This document shows positions 37,217-49,452 of a stretch of DNA of 64,000 nt, in pieces (positions within the stretch are counted from its first letter, which is position 1; each line of letters begins with the position of its first letter). The stretch comes from Lithospermum erythrorhizon (lineage: Eukaryota > Streptophyta > Magnoliopsida > Boraginales > Boraginaceae). The stretch is from assembly GCA_019722365.1 (NCBI GenBank), contig JADFUC010000073.1:1-64000 (forward strand), written 5' to 3'. A program made the translations under genes and the position numbers. The notes beneath the pieces are model-generated. The model saw nothing but the letters and a program-made list of their open reading frames with translations. It had not been told where the DNA came from and searched no databases.

Positions 37217-40200
37217 ATGGAACAAGCGGAAGATGCTGGTGATCATCATGAAAAACCTGATGATCAGGTGAATTTTTCAACATTTTTTATTTATTTATGT
37301 GCATATCTTATTATTTAATTGTATCAATATTTGTTTACTAATTTTTTTGTTTTAATTATTTTTATTTTTGGGTTTGAATTTGTGTAATTTACTAAAATTG
37401 TTAATTGAGTGTAGATGGTGCAACAAAATTAACAATCTTTGTAGTTGTAATGGACATAGGTCACATTGATTTGAATCGAAACTAAATTTTTACTACTTCC
37501 ATACTAAAGATCGTCCAATTTCTAATTTTGATATGTTAATTTTTAAACTTCGACCTTAAATATTTTTTAATACGGAGTATGTGTTATAACATTTTGTAAT
37601 TTTTTTTCAAAATATAGTATTTTTCCCTTAATGTACTAATAACGTTATAATTTGATTCGAAAAGTTGTGAGTTTGTTAATTTTAACAGTTGAAAAAGAAA
37701 AATCAGAATGTTTTAATTTTAACCATTGAAAAAGCAAAATCGACTATCTTTTAGGATGGAGAGTATAATTTACTTAAATTTGTTTGGATTGCTTGTATAT
37801 GGTGCAACAAAGTTCAGCTAAATTTACGAGTTTTGTAGGTTTAGTTGACATATCTAACATTGATTTCAATCTAAACTAAACTATTATGTTAATAGTAAAG
37901 TAGTATATGTTATTATTTAATTGCATCGTTCACTGTTTATTTATATCTACTATAATCATTATCCCCTTCATCCAAAAAAGATTTGCTTTTTTGTGCATTT
38001 TGATTTTGCGATTGTCAAAATTAATGAACTTTGTAGCTTTAGTTGACACATATAGTTTCGATTTGAATCAAACTGACCATGTTAATTATATAAACTACGT
38101 TGAAAGTACTAGTGTGTTGCAACGTTTTGCTTCTTCTATATGTAATATTTATATGTTATTGTTTAATTGAATGGATGCCTATTTACTTTTTTTTTTACTC
38201 TGAAGATTGAGTTTTTTGTTCAGTTTGATTTATAATTCTGAAAATTGATGAACTTAGTAGGCTTAGTTGACACATGCAACTTCGATTTGAATCAAATTAT
38301 CATGTTAATAATAAAGTACATTAAAAGTACTAGCATTTATATGTTGTTCACCAAATGTTATATAACATATTAAAGTAATTGAGTTCAAAATTTAAAAAGT
38401 CAATAATCAAAATTCAAAACTGGACAAATCATCTTTTGGGATGGTGGGAGTAATTTTCTTGTTTCATATTTGTGTAACTTTTACATGTTTTATTATCTTC
38501 TTAATTATGTTTGAGTTGCGTGTGTATGGTGCAGCAAAGTTCAGCTCGGCTTGAGGAGTTTAGGAAATCCATGGAAGCGAAAATGGCTCTACGACAGAGC
38601 AATCTGAAGCCTGAAAGGCCTGGTTGGTTCATCTGAAACTTTGATTTATGGAATGCGATATCTGAATATTGCCACCATGCTTGTTTTATTCTATGGTAAT
38701 CCACTCTCGTTTGTGGAGCATTGGGTTGTTGAGGTTGGAGCTTGTTGAAGTCTTAACTGTGTGCTTTACATGTTTTACTATGATCATCGTTGTACCCATT
38801 CATAGATGTGGTGTATGGTTGGCTGACATGTTGACAAGTTCTTGATTTGAGTTTGTAATTTAACTTCTTATTTTTCAATGACAGATTCAAGTTTCCTGAG
38901 GACATTGGATTCCAGCATTAAGCGCAATACTGCAGTTATTAAAAAGCTTAAGCAGATTAATGATGAGCAGCGAGAAAGTCTAATGGATGACTTGCGGACT
39001 GTCAATCTAAGTAAATTTGTTAGTGAAGCTGTGGCCGCTATATGTGATGCAAAGCTTAAATCAGCTGATATACAAGCTGCTGTTCAGATATGTTTTAAAA
39101 AACTCTTGTTTATTATGGGTAGTCATTTTGAAAGTTGTTTCAGTGTTTTCATTATCTTGCTGGATCGTTCTTGTCTAAGAATAAATCTTGCTGCCAAATA
39201 CTTGCTTCGAGATCTAATGTACAAGTTTGAAAAATAATTTCGTTGTAATGCAACTTTGAGAGATGTAATTTGTTTTTCTGTACTTTCATTTATCTTTGAA
39301 TTAACAATCCTATAATTTACTTCTATCTTTAAAGTTTCTAGTAGACCTTGTTACCTATAATATTACAGATCCTGTACACACAGTCAGGTAGTCAAATAGG
39401 ACTACGGCTTCATTGATAAAGCTTAGTTTAGAAAATTATTGGGGTTAATGAGTTGCATTTACTGTCTCGATACTACATGACGTCTTTTCATCATAAAATC
39501 GTGTGGCATCTTATATACATGCTTAAAACCGTACATCGATTTTTCTTCTTGTGGTAGTATCTTTTATGTGATGCACTAGTATGATTATATTGTTTGGTAA
39601 TACTAACCCAAATATATATTTAGTTTGGTTGGGTTTAATTTTGTCAACTTTTTATCTTAAATTGTAGAGAAGACCTTGGTTTTGGTAAGTATAGGGTGTT
39701 AACTGTATAGTATTTGATACGTGCCTCCTAGGAAGGCATTTGAAATGCTAACATAACATGAAGTAGACATGTAAACTGAGTGTTAAATGTTCTCAGAGTT
39801 CTTCTGTTTGTGTTGAATAATTACTTGACATGTTCCATTACGATACTAATACAATCTAAACATTTAGGCAAATTTTTACAATGAATGGGAAGATGTTATA
39901 GGAGATAAATTAGTACTCCCGCCATCCCTAAAAGATCGCTCAAATTTTATTTTTGATGGTTGACTTTAAAAATATCGAACTCAAATATTTTGGTATATGT
40001 AGCATAATCTTTTGTGAAAAATATATAAATACATAGTATTTTCAGCATATTTTATTATTAACAAGATAAATTTTTATTAAAATAAATTTTTGCATGCCAA
40101 TTAAATTTGCGAAGATTGTCAATTTGACCATTGAAAAAAATTGGACGATCTTTTAACGATGGAGATAATATATTATAGAATATGAGTTATTGAGCATAAA

Positions 40201-43200
40201 AAGTTTTTTGTTAAAAAGTAATGAGTGATAAGTGTTATGGAAACAATAATTGTTTTGGCATCTTGAGAGAATCTTGTAGACTGTGGTGTTTGTATATGTA
40301 TCTACTAGATCTAGAACATAGTTGCAAGGCGCTGAAAGCCTCGGAAAGGTGACAAGACGTGGCTTGGCGAGCCTTCTGGCGCAATCTTACTTCCTATCAT
40401 AGTTGTGAATACTGGAATTCGTAGCACAAAAGTTCCCAGTGCTATAGCAAGATACTACCTCCAATTAATTTTAATTAACGTTTCATGCTTTGCCCATCAA
40501 TTACTTTTTAGTTATATTATGAAAAATTAGAAGAAAATGATATTATGAAAATATTTTTAAAGATAAATTCAATGATATCAAATTTAATTTATTCAAATAA
40601 TGAACAAAAAGTAATTGATTATCAAAGTTGGACAAGGAAAACGAAAATGTTAATTAAAATGAATTAGATGGAATAGCTTTTAGTGTGTAGCAATTGCTAC
40701 AAGAACTACTAGCATACAGAACGGATTAAATTACTTGCTCCCTTCAAAAAATTTAGTTGTAAAATAAGATAATGCTACTTGAACATATATGAGATGTCAA
40801 GCCTAATATAAAAAGATGACATAAGTAATGCATTTATACTCATAAATTAGCAGAGTATATTCATAAATAATGCATTTATATTTATTCAAATAATAGAGTT
40901 GAGAAAGCAAAGAAAGGCGTTCCTCTTGTAAATTGTCTGGTATGCATTATGTTCTCAAAATTTACACCGTGTTTGATCTTCTTTCTATAATAAATTGCGT
41001 CTCAAGTTTTTTTGGAAGTATTTGTTTTTTATGAAGAAAACTACATTAAATTTATTATGTATGTTGTGTGTTTTAGTTATTTGTAAATGTTGATGTTTAT
41101 TTAAATCTGATTGATCTGTGATAGTGATAGATAATAAGTCTTGTTGAGACTTCGTTTAATAATTTTTATTAGTCCTTCCCTGAAAGATTGTCCAGTTTTG
41201 AATTTTGATGGTTGCCTTTCAATTTTTAAACTCAATTTTTTTGTATACATGATATAATATTTGGTCATTGTTTTATCAAAAGATAGTATTTCCAAAATAA
41301 TTACTATTAACATGATAAGTTGACATGAATGTATGATGAAAGCACAGATAATTCCCCAGAAACTTATGATATACATTTTAGCAAGTTCCACCAAAACTAA
41401 TGTTAACCCAATTTTTCTTTATTGTAGCCCTTGTGTCTCCAATTTTTTCCATGGTTTGATTGTGTGTACATTGCTATAAACAAGATCACTAAAGCTCTTT
41501 TACTAGAACCACCCAGAACAGCATTCCGATCCTTGCAAATATATTAGACTATTGCTGGAAGAACCCACCTGGGTACAGTTTCTACAAAGGCTTAGTGTTT
41601 AAATCACTCCAAACAATATTCCATTTATTTACTATTTTTGAGTTTCGGAAGATATTAGTCTTTTGTTTGCTCAATATTATATACTCCCTCCAAAGATTGC
41701 TCACTTTTTTTTTACATAACAGAATTTTCAAACTTACCTTAAATATATTTGTTTGTGTTGTAATATTTGATAAAAAATATATCAATAGAAAGGAGCTTGA
41801 AATGTATTTTTCTATCGATATAGTTTCCATCACATTATACAATACAAACAAAAATAGGTTTAAGGTCAAAATTCAAGAGGTACAATAAAAGCTGCAAGTA
41901 CAATCTTTCCTGGACATTGAGTAAGAGTACTTATTGAATTTAGATGCTTGTTATTATTTATTGCACTTACTCTTCTTAAAGGTATACTCAAGTACCTGTG
42001 CCAGGTGCCGGAATCCCTATTGCTACATGATGTTTCTGCCTCTTGGCCCATTATAACTATATGAATATAATTTATTTATTGAAGCTCGGCTCTGGTGCTG
42101 CTCTATTTAATTCTGAACTGTATAGATGAATTTCTGGTTCACCGACAGTACTGTTTTCCTATCTACCATTCTACCGTTTTTATTGTTTGTTGTTCATACA
42201 CCAGATATGTTCCTTGCTTCATCAAAGGTACACTGAATTCTCTCCAAGTCTAGTTCAAGGTCTTGTGAAGCTCTTCTTTCCTGGAAAGTCCTCGGAAGAT
42301 GCAGACGCAGATAGGAATTCGAGGGCCTTGAAAAAACGCAGTACTCTAGTTTTTTGGAGCTTTTATTTTTGTTGGGCGGCTTCTAGGATGACTGTGGCAT
42401 ATTTGTTAGCATTATCAAGGATCTGACTAGTGGTATATCGAAGGACTAGCAACCAGACAAATTTGTCTCTCCTTGCAAGTTTTGCTCGGCAAGGAAGATT
42501 TCTTCTTGGGCTTCCTTTAAATGGACAAGATATTCTTGAAGAGGTAATTCCTCTGTTCAATATATGGCTATATATTGTATTTCCTGATGTAAAGGTGGAT
42601 ATGTAGCGTGTATATATTTTCAAGCTGTCACTTTAAATGTCTTGTTTTGATCCTAATGAAGTATATTATCCAGTTCTTCGAGGGGCTCAATATAACGGTT
42701 GATCAGAAAAAATTGTTTAGGAAGGCACTTCAATCTTACTATGATGCTGTGACAGAAACACTTCAATCAGACCATGATGTAAGAGTTCTTATGTGGTTTT
42801 TCTGTCCTTATTCAAGTTACATACCTCATGTCTGAGATTTTGTGGATTTTTTTTCTATCCTGGTGATGAAGTTTTTCCAGCCTTTGAGAACCCAGTAATG
42901 CCTACAACGAGGGTTACATCTGGCGAGGATGTATCATCTCCAAGTTCTGGTAGAGATTCTTCTAGTCTTGAGGCCTTGTGGGACGATGAAGATACGAGGG
43001 CTTTCTATGAAGGTCTTCCAGACTTAAGGTGTGATGTGGGATGGTTTTTCTTTTCATGCACTTTTCTTAATGAAAACAATTCTTGCATAATGAAAATTAA
43101 ACTTTTGAGCTTAAGGCTTCAGAGCATTTGTTCCCTGCCAAGTGATAGAAGAACTAAGTCAAATGAACAGTCTTCGAAGTCACAAGAGCAACAAATTGTA

Positions 43201-46200
43201 AGATTGTATCATCTTGATCATTTTTCACCTATTTATATAAATCATTTTCATGTTATCCTTTGAATCTGTTGGGGTGCTGCCAAGACATCAATGTTATAAG
43301 CGTCCATTTGTCCAGTATAAATTAATATAAATGTCTGTATTCTATAGAAAACAACATGGAATGATAACTTGTAATGTAACTGATAAAATTGGCTTTGCAA
43401 TATTGTCCAACAGCAATTAAGTTTAAATTAGGCATCAAGTTGAAAATATAAGATCTATGTTGGTTGGTAGTATAATGACTCAGTGAGTTCCTCTGGCATG
43501 CTAAATAAAATCAGTTTTAATCCTCGTACAACCTTCAAATACCATTGTACCTTTTATTGTATAAGATATATTTATTCTAAGAGTCTCACACTAGGTTTCT
43601 AGTAAACTAGGGATGGGAACCAGTTTTAATCCTCATACAACTTTTCAAATGTTTGCCTCTGTGTGCCTCAACTATACCCATATTGTTAAGAGTGAGAACA
43701 AGTTCATCAACGAATATTCAGTGGTCATCTTGTCAAACCAAAATTGATCCACCCTGACTTCAAAACTGAATTCTTTGGGGCAAAATTTGTTGTTGATGGT
43801 TGAGAGGGCGTGAGTGCTCAAAGATAAAATATTATAATATCAGTGTTATATATGCAGATAAACAGAAAAGAAGCTTCTCAAAAAATAAGTAATGTAATTT
43901 TGTCTTTTAAAAAAAAAAAATCAATAATACAAAATTAGTTCAAATTTATAAATTGAATTTATTTAACAACAATGATGCAATATTTTTATAATTAAATGAA
44001 CCTATAGACACTCAAAATAGTTATGTAATGTTGTGTCTGTAATGGAATTGTCAACAATTGGTGAAGAATAATAGTGGAATCAATCGTCTAATCCAAGTGT
44101 CTTTCAGTTGAGACAGTTTATTACACTCTTTCATCTTCAAGACTTACGTTTCACATATTGAACCGTTTACGTCTGTAGGCGGCTAGGCGCACATGCATTT
44201 GTTATGTCTAAATGTGGGAATACACACTTTTGTTCGCCTGTGTACATTCATGACAATTTATTAAATCTTTTGATGTGAAAAGGATTCAGCACCTGAAACA
44301 GAACAATCAACTACTCAAGAGAGCATTGAGATTTATGCAGAAGCTGGAGGCATGAAGGATGATAAAAACCTAAAGGGGAAGGAGAAAGACGAAAAAGATA
44401 AAGACGAGAGTAAAGAGGTGGAGAAGGAGAAAGCAAAAGGGAAAGATCCTGATAGAAAAACTCATGATAAAGAGAAAGTGAAAAGTGTAGAAGGAAACAG
44501 TTTGGATTCTCTACTCCAGAGGCTTCCAGGGTGTGTGAGCCGTGACCTGATTGATCAGTTGACGGTAATCATAGATATCCCTCTTGAGCTTTCACATTCA
44601 GCATAATCCTTTCCATTTTTGCAGTTTGATCACATGTACCATTGTTCATCTTGGTAGGTAGAATTCTGCTATCTTAACTCAAAATCCAACAGAAAAAAGC
44701 TTGTGAAGACTTTGTTCAATGTTCCAAGGACATCGCTTGAGTTGTTGCCATACTATTCACGCATGGTTGCCACTCTGTCAACATGTATGAAGGATGTGTC
44801 TTCAATGCTCTTACAGTTGTTGGAGGAAGAATTTAACTTTTTGACAAATAAGAAGGTAAAGTATACCCGTAATTATAGTTTACCTGCGAAATGCACTAAG
44901 GTTATTGTTGATTATCTTATGTCTGTTCTTTCAGGATCAAATGAATATTGAAACAAAAATCAGAAATATTCGTTTTATTGGAGAACTTTGCAAATTCAAA
45001 ATTTCTCCACCTGGTCTTATTTTCAGTTGTTTGAAGGTATGATGTGAAATTTATATGTAGTACTAGCAATTATTACTCCCCCTCTTCCCATTTTCTAAGT
45101 TAGTTTTACATAGTTGGAAATCCTAAAATTGGTTCTTTATCTCGACTAAAAGAAACATGTTAAAGAGAATCAAAAGCTGGAGACATTCAAATTTGCAACA
45201 GGAAGAAACTCACAACAGGAAGTTAGTTTTCCACTATTTACAAGTATCTTACAAATAGGCAAAGCCATAGGAAGATTTCCTAGTCTTTTGAAATATTGAT
45301 TGATAAAATATGTCTTTCTTACAAATGATCTAGGCTGACCATTAAATACTAACAAAAGTAGTTACCTAATTAACCCACTAACATATATCCACTAAGGAGA
45401 TATTCTAGGCCTATACTAATAATGGAGGAAGTAACTAACATATAGTTATATAATATACAAAACTAATAACTTGACTTGGTCTACTAGAACTACTAGGCTT
45501 GGTTCGTATCATAAACCGTTGGGCCAAGTCAAGTGCCTCGTTAGAAAATGGGGAGGAGGAAGTAATTTATTTACATTATATTTACATTATGAGTTACTTC
45601 CAGCATATAGAGGCATCATTAGTAGATGATGGGTCTAACCGAAATTCCCTTATGGAGCTTAACCGACTTGGGATTTTAACTAAAACTTCTATAAGAACAT
45701 TATTTTTTTTATATCCCGTGTATCCTATGCTACCTAGCCAGTTTGACATGTGAAAATGTGCTAAACAGAACAAGTTATTATTGCGCAATTCTAATTCATA
45801 CTGTTGTGACTTGGTGTTAATGGAATTTAAGAGTACAAAACGTATGCAACTACTTTGAATAACATGTTTCCCAATGAGGGATAGTTGTTTATATATATAA
45901 ATAACAGATTTGTCTAGTGCTATTTTTTTCTGAATTTTATTTAGACAGGGAAAGATACCATGTTGATTTTGTAATCACATATATTTTAGATAGTCTGTTA
46001 ACTGATGGAAACCCTTCTTTCTTGTGGTAGACCTGCTTGGATGATTTTATGCATCACAATATTGATGTGGCTTGCAACCTTCTTGAGACTTGTGGTCGTT
46101 ATCTTTACCGCTCCCCAGAGACTACAGTACGGATGGCTAATATGTTGGAGATAATGATGAGACTAAAAAAGGTTAAGAATTTGGATCCTCGCCACAGTAC

Positions 46201-49200
46201 ATCGGTGGAGAATGCTTACTACTTATGTAAACCACCTGAGAAATCTGCACGGGTTTCTAAAGTTCGTCCTCCACTGTATCAGGTAGTAATGATGTTTAAG
46301 TCGGTCATTTGCACCCTTGCTTCAAACACTCATCAGTAAGTTTTAAAGCAATTTTCTGCTGTCCAATCTGCAGTACATCAGGAAACTTATTTTCTCAGAT
46401 CTTGATAAATCATCCATTGAGCATGTGTTGAGGCAGCTGCGCAAACTGCCTTGGGGTGAATGTGAATCGTATTTGCTGAAGTGTTTCTTGAAGGTTCACA
46501 AGGGAAAATATAGTCAGATTCATCTACTTGCTTCTCTTACAACTGGTTTAAGTCGCTACCATGATGAGTTTGCAGTCGCCGTTGTTGACGAGGTGTGTTT
46601 CCTTCTATCTTGGTGTGCTTAAGTACCAAAGTCCTCCATCCTGGTAAAATGTCTGTCAAGTGATAATGTTTTATTCCTTGAGCTTTCTTAAACCTAACCA
46701 ACGTGATTTAGGGGATAGAGTTTGGAATATCATGGTGTTTAAAAATATTTCCAACAAATGTTCATATTTTCTAAATGTTATGTACCAAGTAATATTACTG
46801 CATGGTTATTTGTAAAAGTTAAGTGTACCAAGTAATATTTTGCATTGATAATGAATTGGATTAGTCTGTGAATTAAATTAGTTAGATGAATTGATTTACA
46901 GGCATGAGAATGTCACCTATTCATATATGATCTTTTTATATAATCCACAATACGAGCTTTTCTTATCAATTTTACCTTTTTGTAGTTTTTGGTTTTGTGT
47001 AATGCATGTTAGTATTTGATTGAGTTCATGTTGATAACGCAACTTCTTGATTCCATGCTATGAGCTGTCTCAAGTTTGGTTCCTTTCAGGTATTGGAAGA
47101 AATTAGGCTGGGATTAGAGTTGAATGAGTATGGAATGCAGCAGCGGCGTATTGCTCGCATGCGTTTCCTGGGGGAGTTGTACAACTATGAACTTGTTGAT
47201 TCGTCTTTGATATTTGATACACTTAATTTGATTCTTGTTTTTGGCCATGGGACATCCGAGGTATTGATCCATATGTTCGTATTGTCCTCCTGTTTGTTGT
47301 AAAACTCTATTGAAGGTGGTCATTCAAATTTCAAAGTATGTGATAGTTGAAATAGATTAACAATTGAAAGATTTCATGATGACTTGCTTAAATGAGATCA
47401 ACATGGATACATCAACATTAACATACCCCAATGCCTTTTGGAGAGGCTCCACCCTAAGCAGGGTAGGATCTGAAATCTGTGGTTTATATACACTTAATGT
47501 TTGGGTGTGTAAATGAGACCGGAGATTTGAAATGAATCCACTTCAACACTAATGTATTTTGTTAGTATAATCTAAAAGAGATTCTAAAAGATACTCCTCT
47601 TTCAGAGGCATTTCAAATACATTTAGCTGTTTCTGCGTCTGCCTGTATTCCTGATTTTTTGTCGTTCTTGTTCTCAGCAAGAAACTTTGGACCCCCTTGA
47701 AGATTGTTTCCGTGTGAGGATGGTCATAACACTTCTTGAAACTTGTGGGCATTACTTTGACCGGGGTTCTTCAAAGAGGAAATTAGATCGTTTCTTGATC
47801 CATTTCCAGAGGTATATACTCTGCAAAGGTGTACTTCCCTTGGATATTGAGTTTGACATGCAGGTTAGTTTCCAATTTCACCCGCATACGGCATATACTT
47901 TTTTTGGTCATCCTTGAGTTTTCAAGCTTTAGTGTATATGGCCATAGTTTTTTTTTTTTTTTTTATAAAGAGACTTGAATGCTATAGTTTGTTAGTCTAG
48001 CTATGGCTTCTGATAAAATGCAATGTTGTACAGTAGGTTCATTTTTGGAAAATGGTCAGAATATACTTTCTCTGTGTGGGATTATTCTCATTTTGAATTT
48101 ACGCTTATGAAAAAACCACAGTGCACATTGTTCGCAGTAATTATTAACATGCTCGCACATTTTCTGTGCACATTATTTACTATAATGGCAACTTCTCCCT
48201 CCCCGAATTTGTTTTGACTAGGGACCTTGGCATCATAGGTGATTGGATTTTTTCAATTGTTTGCAGTTGAAGTACGACCCTAACACTAACAATTTGTAGG
48301 ATCTATTTGCCTTGTTACGCCCCAATATGATTCGGTATTCATCAATGGAAGACGTTGATGCAGCTTTAATTGAGATAGAGGAGCATGAACATTCAGTATC
48401 ATCTCAGAAGGAAAATAATGAGAAATATTCCGACACTGGGAAATCGCCACTCAGGACATCGAGCAATACATCTGTGAATGGTCAGAGCCTGGCAAATGGC
48501 ATTGAAGAAAATGGTGATTTGCTGGAGGAGCTGGAGGCGGAGTCTGGGAGTGATTCAGGAAGTGAAACTACTGGACAGGTTGGCCGTGAAGATGAAGGAG
48601 AATCATATGATGATAATCCTAATGATGAGACTGATAGTCAGGATGACTCCGATGATGGGGGTGGTCCTGGTTCTGATGAGGATGATGAGGTACACGTCAG
48701 GCAAAAGGTAGCTGAGGTCGATCCTCTGGAAGCTGCCGATTTTGATAGAGAATTTAGAGCGTTAATGCAGGTAAAATTTGAGATCATGATTATTACCATA
48801 GCTTGTCAATATTAATATTTGAAGAATTAATGCCAATCTGTGAGGTCACTTTAGTCCTGATTTATGAATCTCAAGATTATAGTCCCTGGGAAATATATGA
48901 ATCATGGGTTTTGTTGCAACAGCATTAGTATTTTGAGTTTCATGATTTCAGGAGAGCTTGGATTCACGGAAACTAGAGTTGCGGGCAAGACCAACACTCA
49001 ACATGATGATACCAATGAATATATTTGAGGGCTCAATGAAGGATCATCATGGTAGGGAGGTTGAAGCAGAAAGTGGTGATGATACAATGGATGACGGGGA
49101 AGGAGGAAGAAAGGATGTTCCCGTTACTGTTCTTGTGAAGCGAGGCAACAAACAACAGACGAGACATATGTACATTCCTCGTGATTGCTCTCTCGTTCAT

Positions 49201-49452
49201 AGTACAAAAGAGAAGGAAGCAGCTGAGCTTGAAGAGAAACAAGACATCAAGCGACTAGTCTTGGAGTACAATGACAGAGAAGAAGAGGAGTTCAACAGAA
49301 TGGGGCAACAACCATTTGGTTGGGCTCACAGCACTGGCAATAGAGTTGTCCATCGGGGGAGTCACACAAGAGATCATGGAAGATCATCAGGTTCACGTGG
49401 TCGATACCATCATCATTCAGGTCCTGGAAGTTATTATGGCCGAAGAAGATAA
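37217..49452 (+). CDS. UPF2: UPF2, nonsense-mediated mRNA decay regulator (5' half damaged in this sequence)
   Basis: UPF2 is the MIF4G-domain scaffold that bridges UPF3 and UPF1 in nonsense-mediated decay. Exons read by matching the plant family: 37217-37267, 38535-38622, 38885-39087, 42205-about 42543 (damaged), 42674-42778, 42881-43028, 43123-43197, 44283-44564, 44658-44855, 44935-45036, 46031-46282, 46374-46592, 47090-47260, 47678-47863, 48300-48770, 48952-49452. Exons from 44283 on keep frame with canonical GT-AG sites. They cover the Lys/Glu-rich linker, MIF4G-2, MIF4G-3, an acidic Asp/Glu/Ser region (48500-48690) and the C-terminal UPF1-binding part, ending in Gly/His/Arg-rich 'SYYGRRR'. 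The first MIF4G domain is affected by frameshifts, one absent exon and a noncanonical junction. Identity is certain; whether the locus makes full-length protein is not. Confidence 0.93.
37404..38345 (+). repeat. Internal duplications in UPF2 intron 1
   Basis: A unit of about 200 bases recurs: '...tttgtaggtttagttgacacat...gatttgaatcaaact...catgttaataataaagta'. Copies start near 37430, 37830, 38030 and 38250. Two of them (37404-37450 and 37789-37850) begin with 'atggtgcaacaaa(g)ttcagct'-like sequence that mimics the acceptor and start of exon 2 ('atggtgcagcaaagttcagc', 38526-38545). Confidence 0.6.
37491..37767. mobile_element. Stowaway-like MITE in UPF2 intron 1
   Basis: Inverted ends: 'tactacttccatactaaaga' at the left and the complement of 'tcttttaggatggagagta' at the right, flanked by TA. 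Internally 'atcgtccaatt..taattttgat' pairs with the right arm. It lacks coding capacity. It belongs to the same family as 39914-40170, 41167-41330 and 59193-59983. Confidence 0.6.
39914..40170. mobile_element. Stowaway-like MITE in UPF2 intron 3
   Basis: Left end 'tactcccgccatccctaaaa' and right end 'gatcttttaacgatggagata' are imperfect inverted repeats, with TA at the borders. The interior has the family words 'ttttgatggttgactttaa' and 'gaccattgaaaaa'. Confidence 0.6.
40453..40676. mobile_element. Small MITE with 25-base inverted ends in UPF2 intron 3
   Basis: Left end 'ctacctccaattaattttaa' continuing 'ttaac'; right end 'gttaattaaaatgaattaga' continuing 'tggaatag'. The two are inverted repeats with a few mismatches, about 220 bases apart. 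It is a different family from the neighbouring MITE. Confidence 0.6.
41167..41330. mobile_element. Partial Stowaway-like MITE in UPF2 intron 3
   Basis: The left half only is clear: 'agtccttccctgaaagattg' then 'tccagttttgaattttgatg', then 'tgatataatatttggtca'. No matching right end is found before 41500. A 97-codon minus ORF (41101-41394) overlaps it and is spurious. Confidence 0.45.
41683..41890. mobile_element. Palindromic MITE in UPF2 intron 3
   Basis: A long imperfect inverted repeat: 'tttgtttgtgttgtaatatt' (about 41747) pairs with the complement of 'acattatacaatacaaacaa' (about 41832), and 'atatcaatag' pairs with 'ctatcgatat'. The left end 'ctccctccaaagattgctca' is Stowaway-like. The overlapping plus and minus ORFs at 41582-41888 are a by-product of the palindrome. 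Confidence 0.6.
42205..43197 (+). other. UPF2: Damaged segment of UPF2 (exons 4-8)
   Basis: After 'KKRSTL' (42343) the family sequence continues only by switching frame: 'DDCGIFVSIIKDLTS' is read about 42401-42445 in one frame, and 'QTNLSLLASFARQG' about 42458-42500 in another, with stops between. The exon 42674-42778 is clean, but the following exon expected in plants (family sequence around KSYDHLY) is absent. Exon 42881-43028 is clean. Exon 43123-43197 starts 'AFVP' and then needs a frame change to reach 'KSNEQSSK'. Confidence 0.8.
45073..45435. mobile_element. Candidate MITE in UPF2 intron 11
   Basis: Left end 'ttactccccctcttcccatt' and right end 'actaataatggaggaagtaac' form a short imperfect inverted repeat with Stowaway-like ends. 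The interior shows no coding. The call rests mainly on the ends. Confidence 0.35.

Noticed and set aside
41582..41888. Mirror-image ORFs of 95 and 97 codons
   Set aside because: They are produced by the palindromic MITE in the UPF2 intron.
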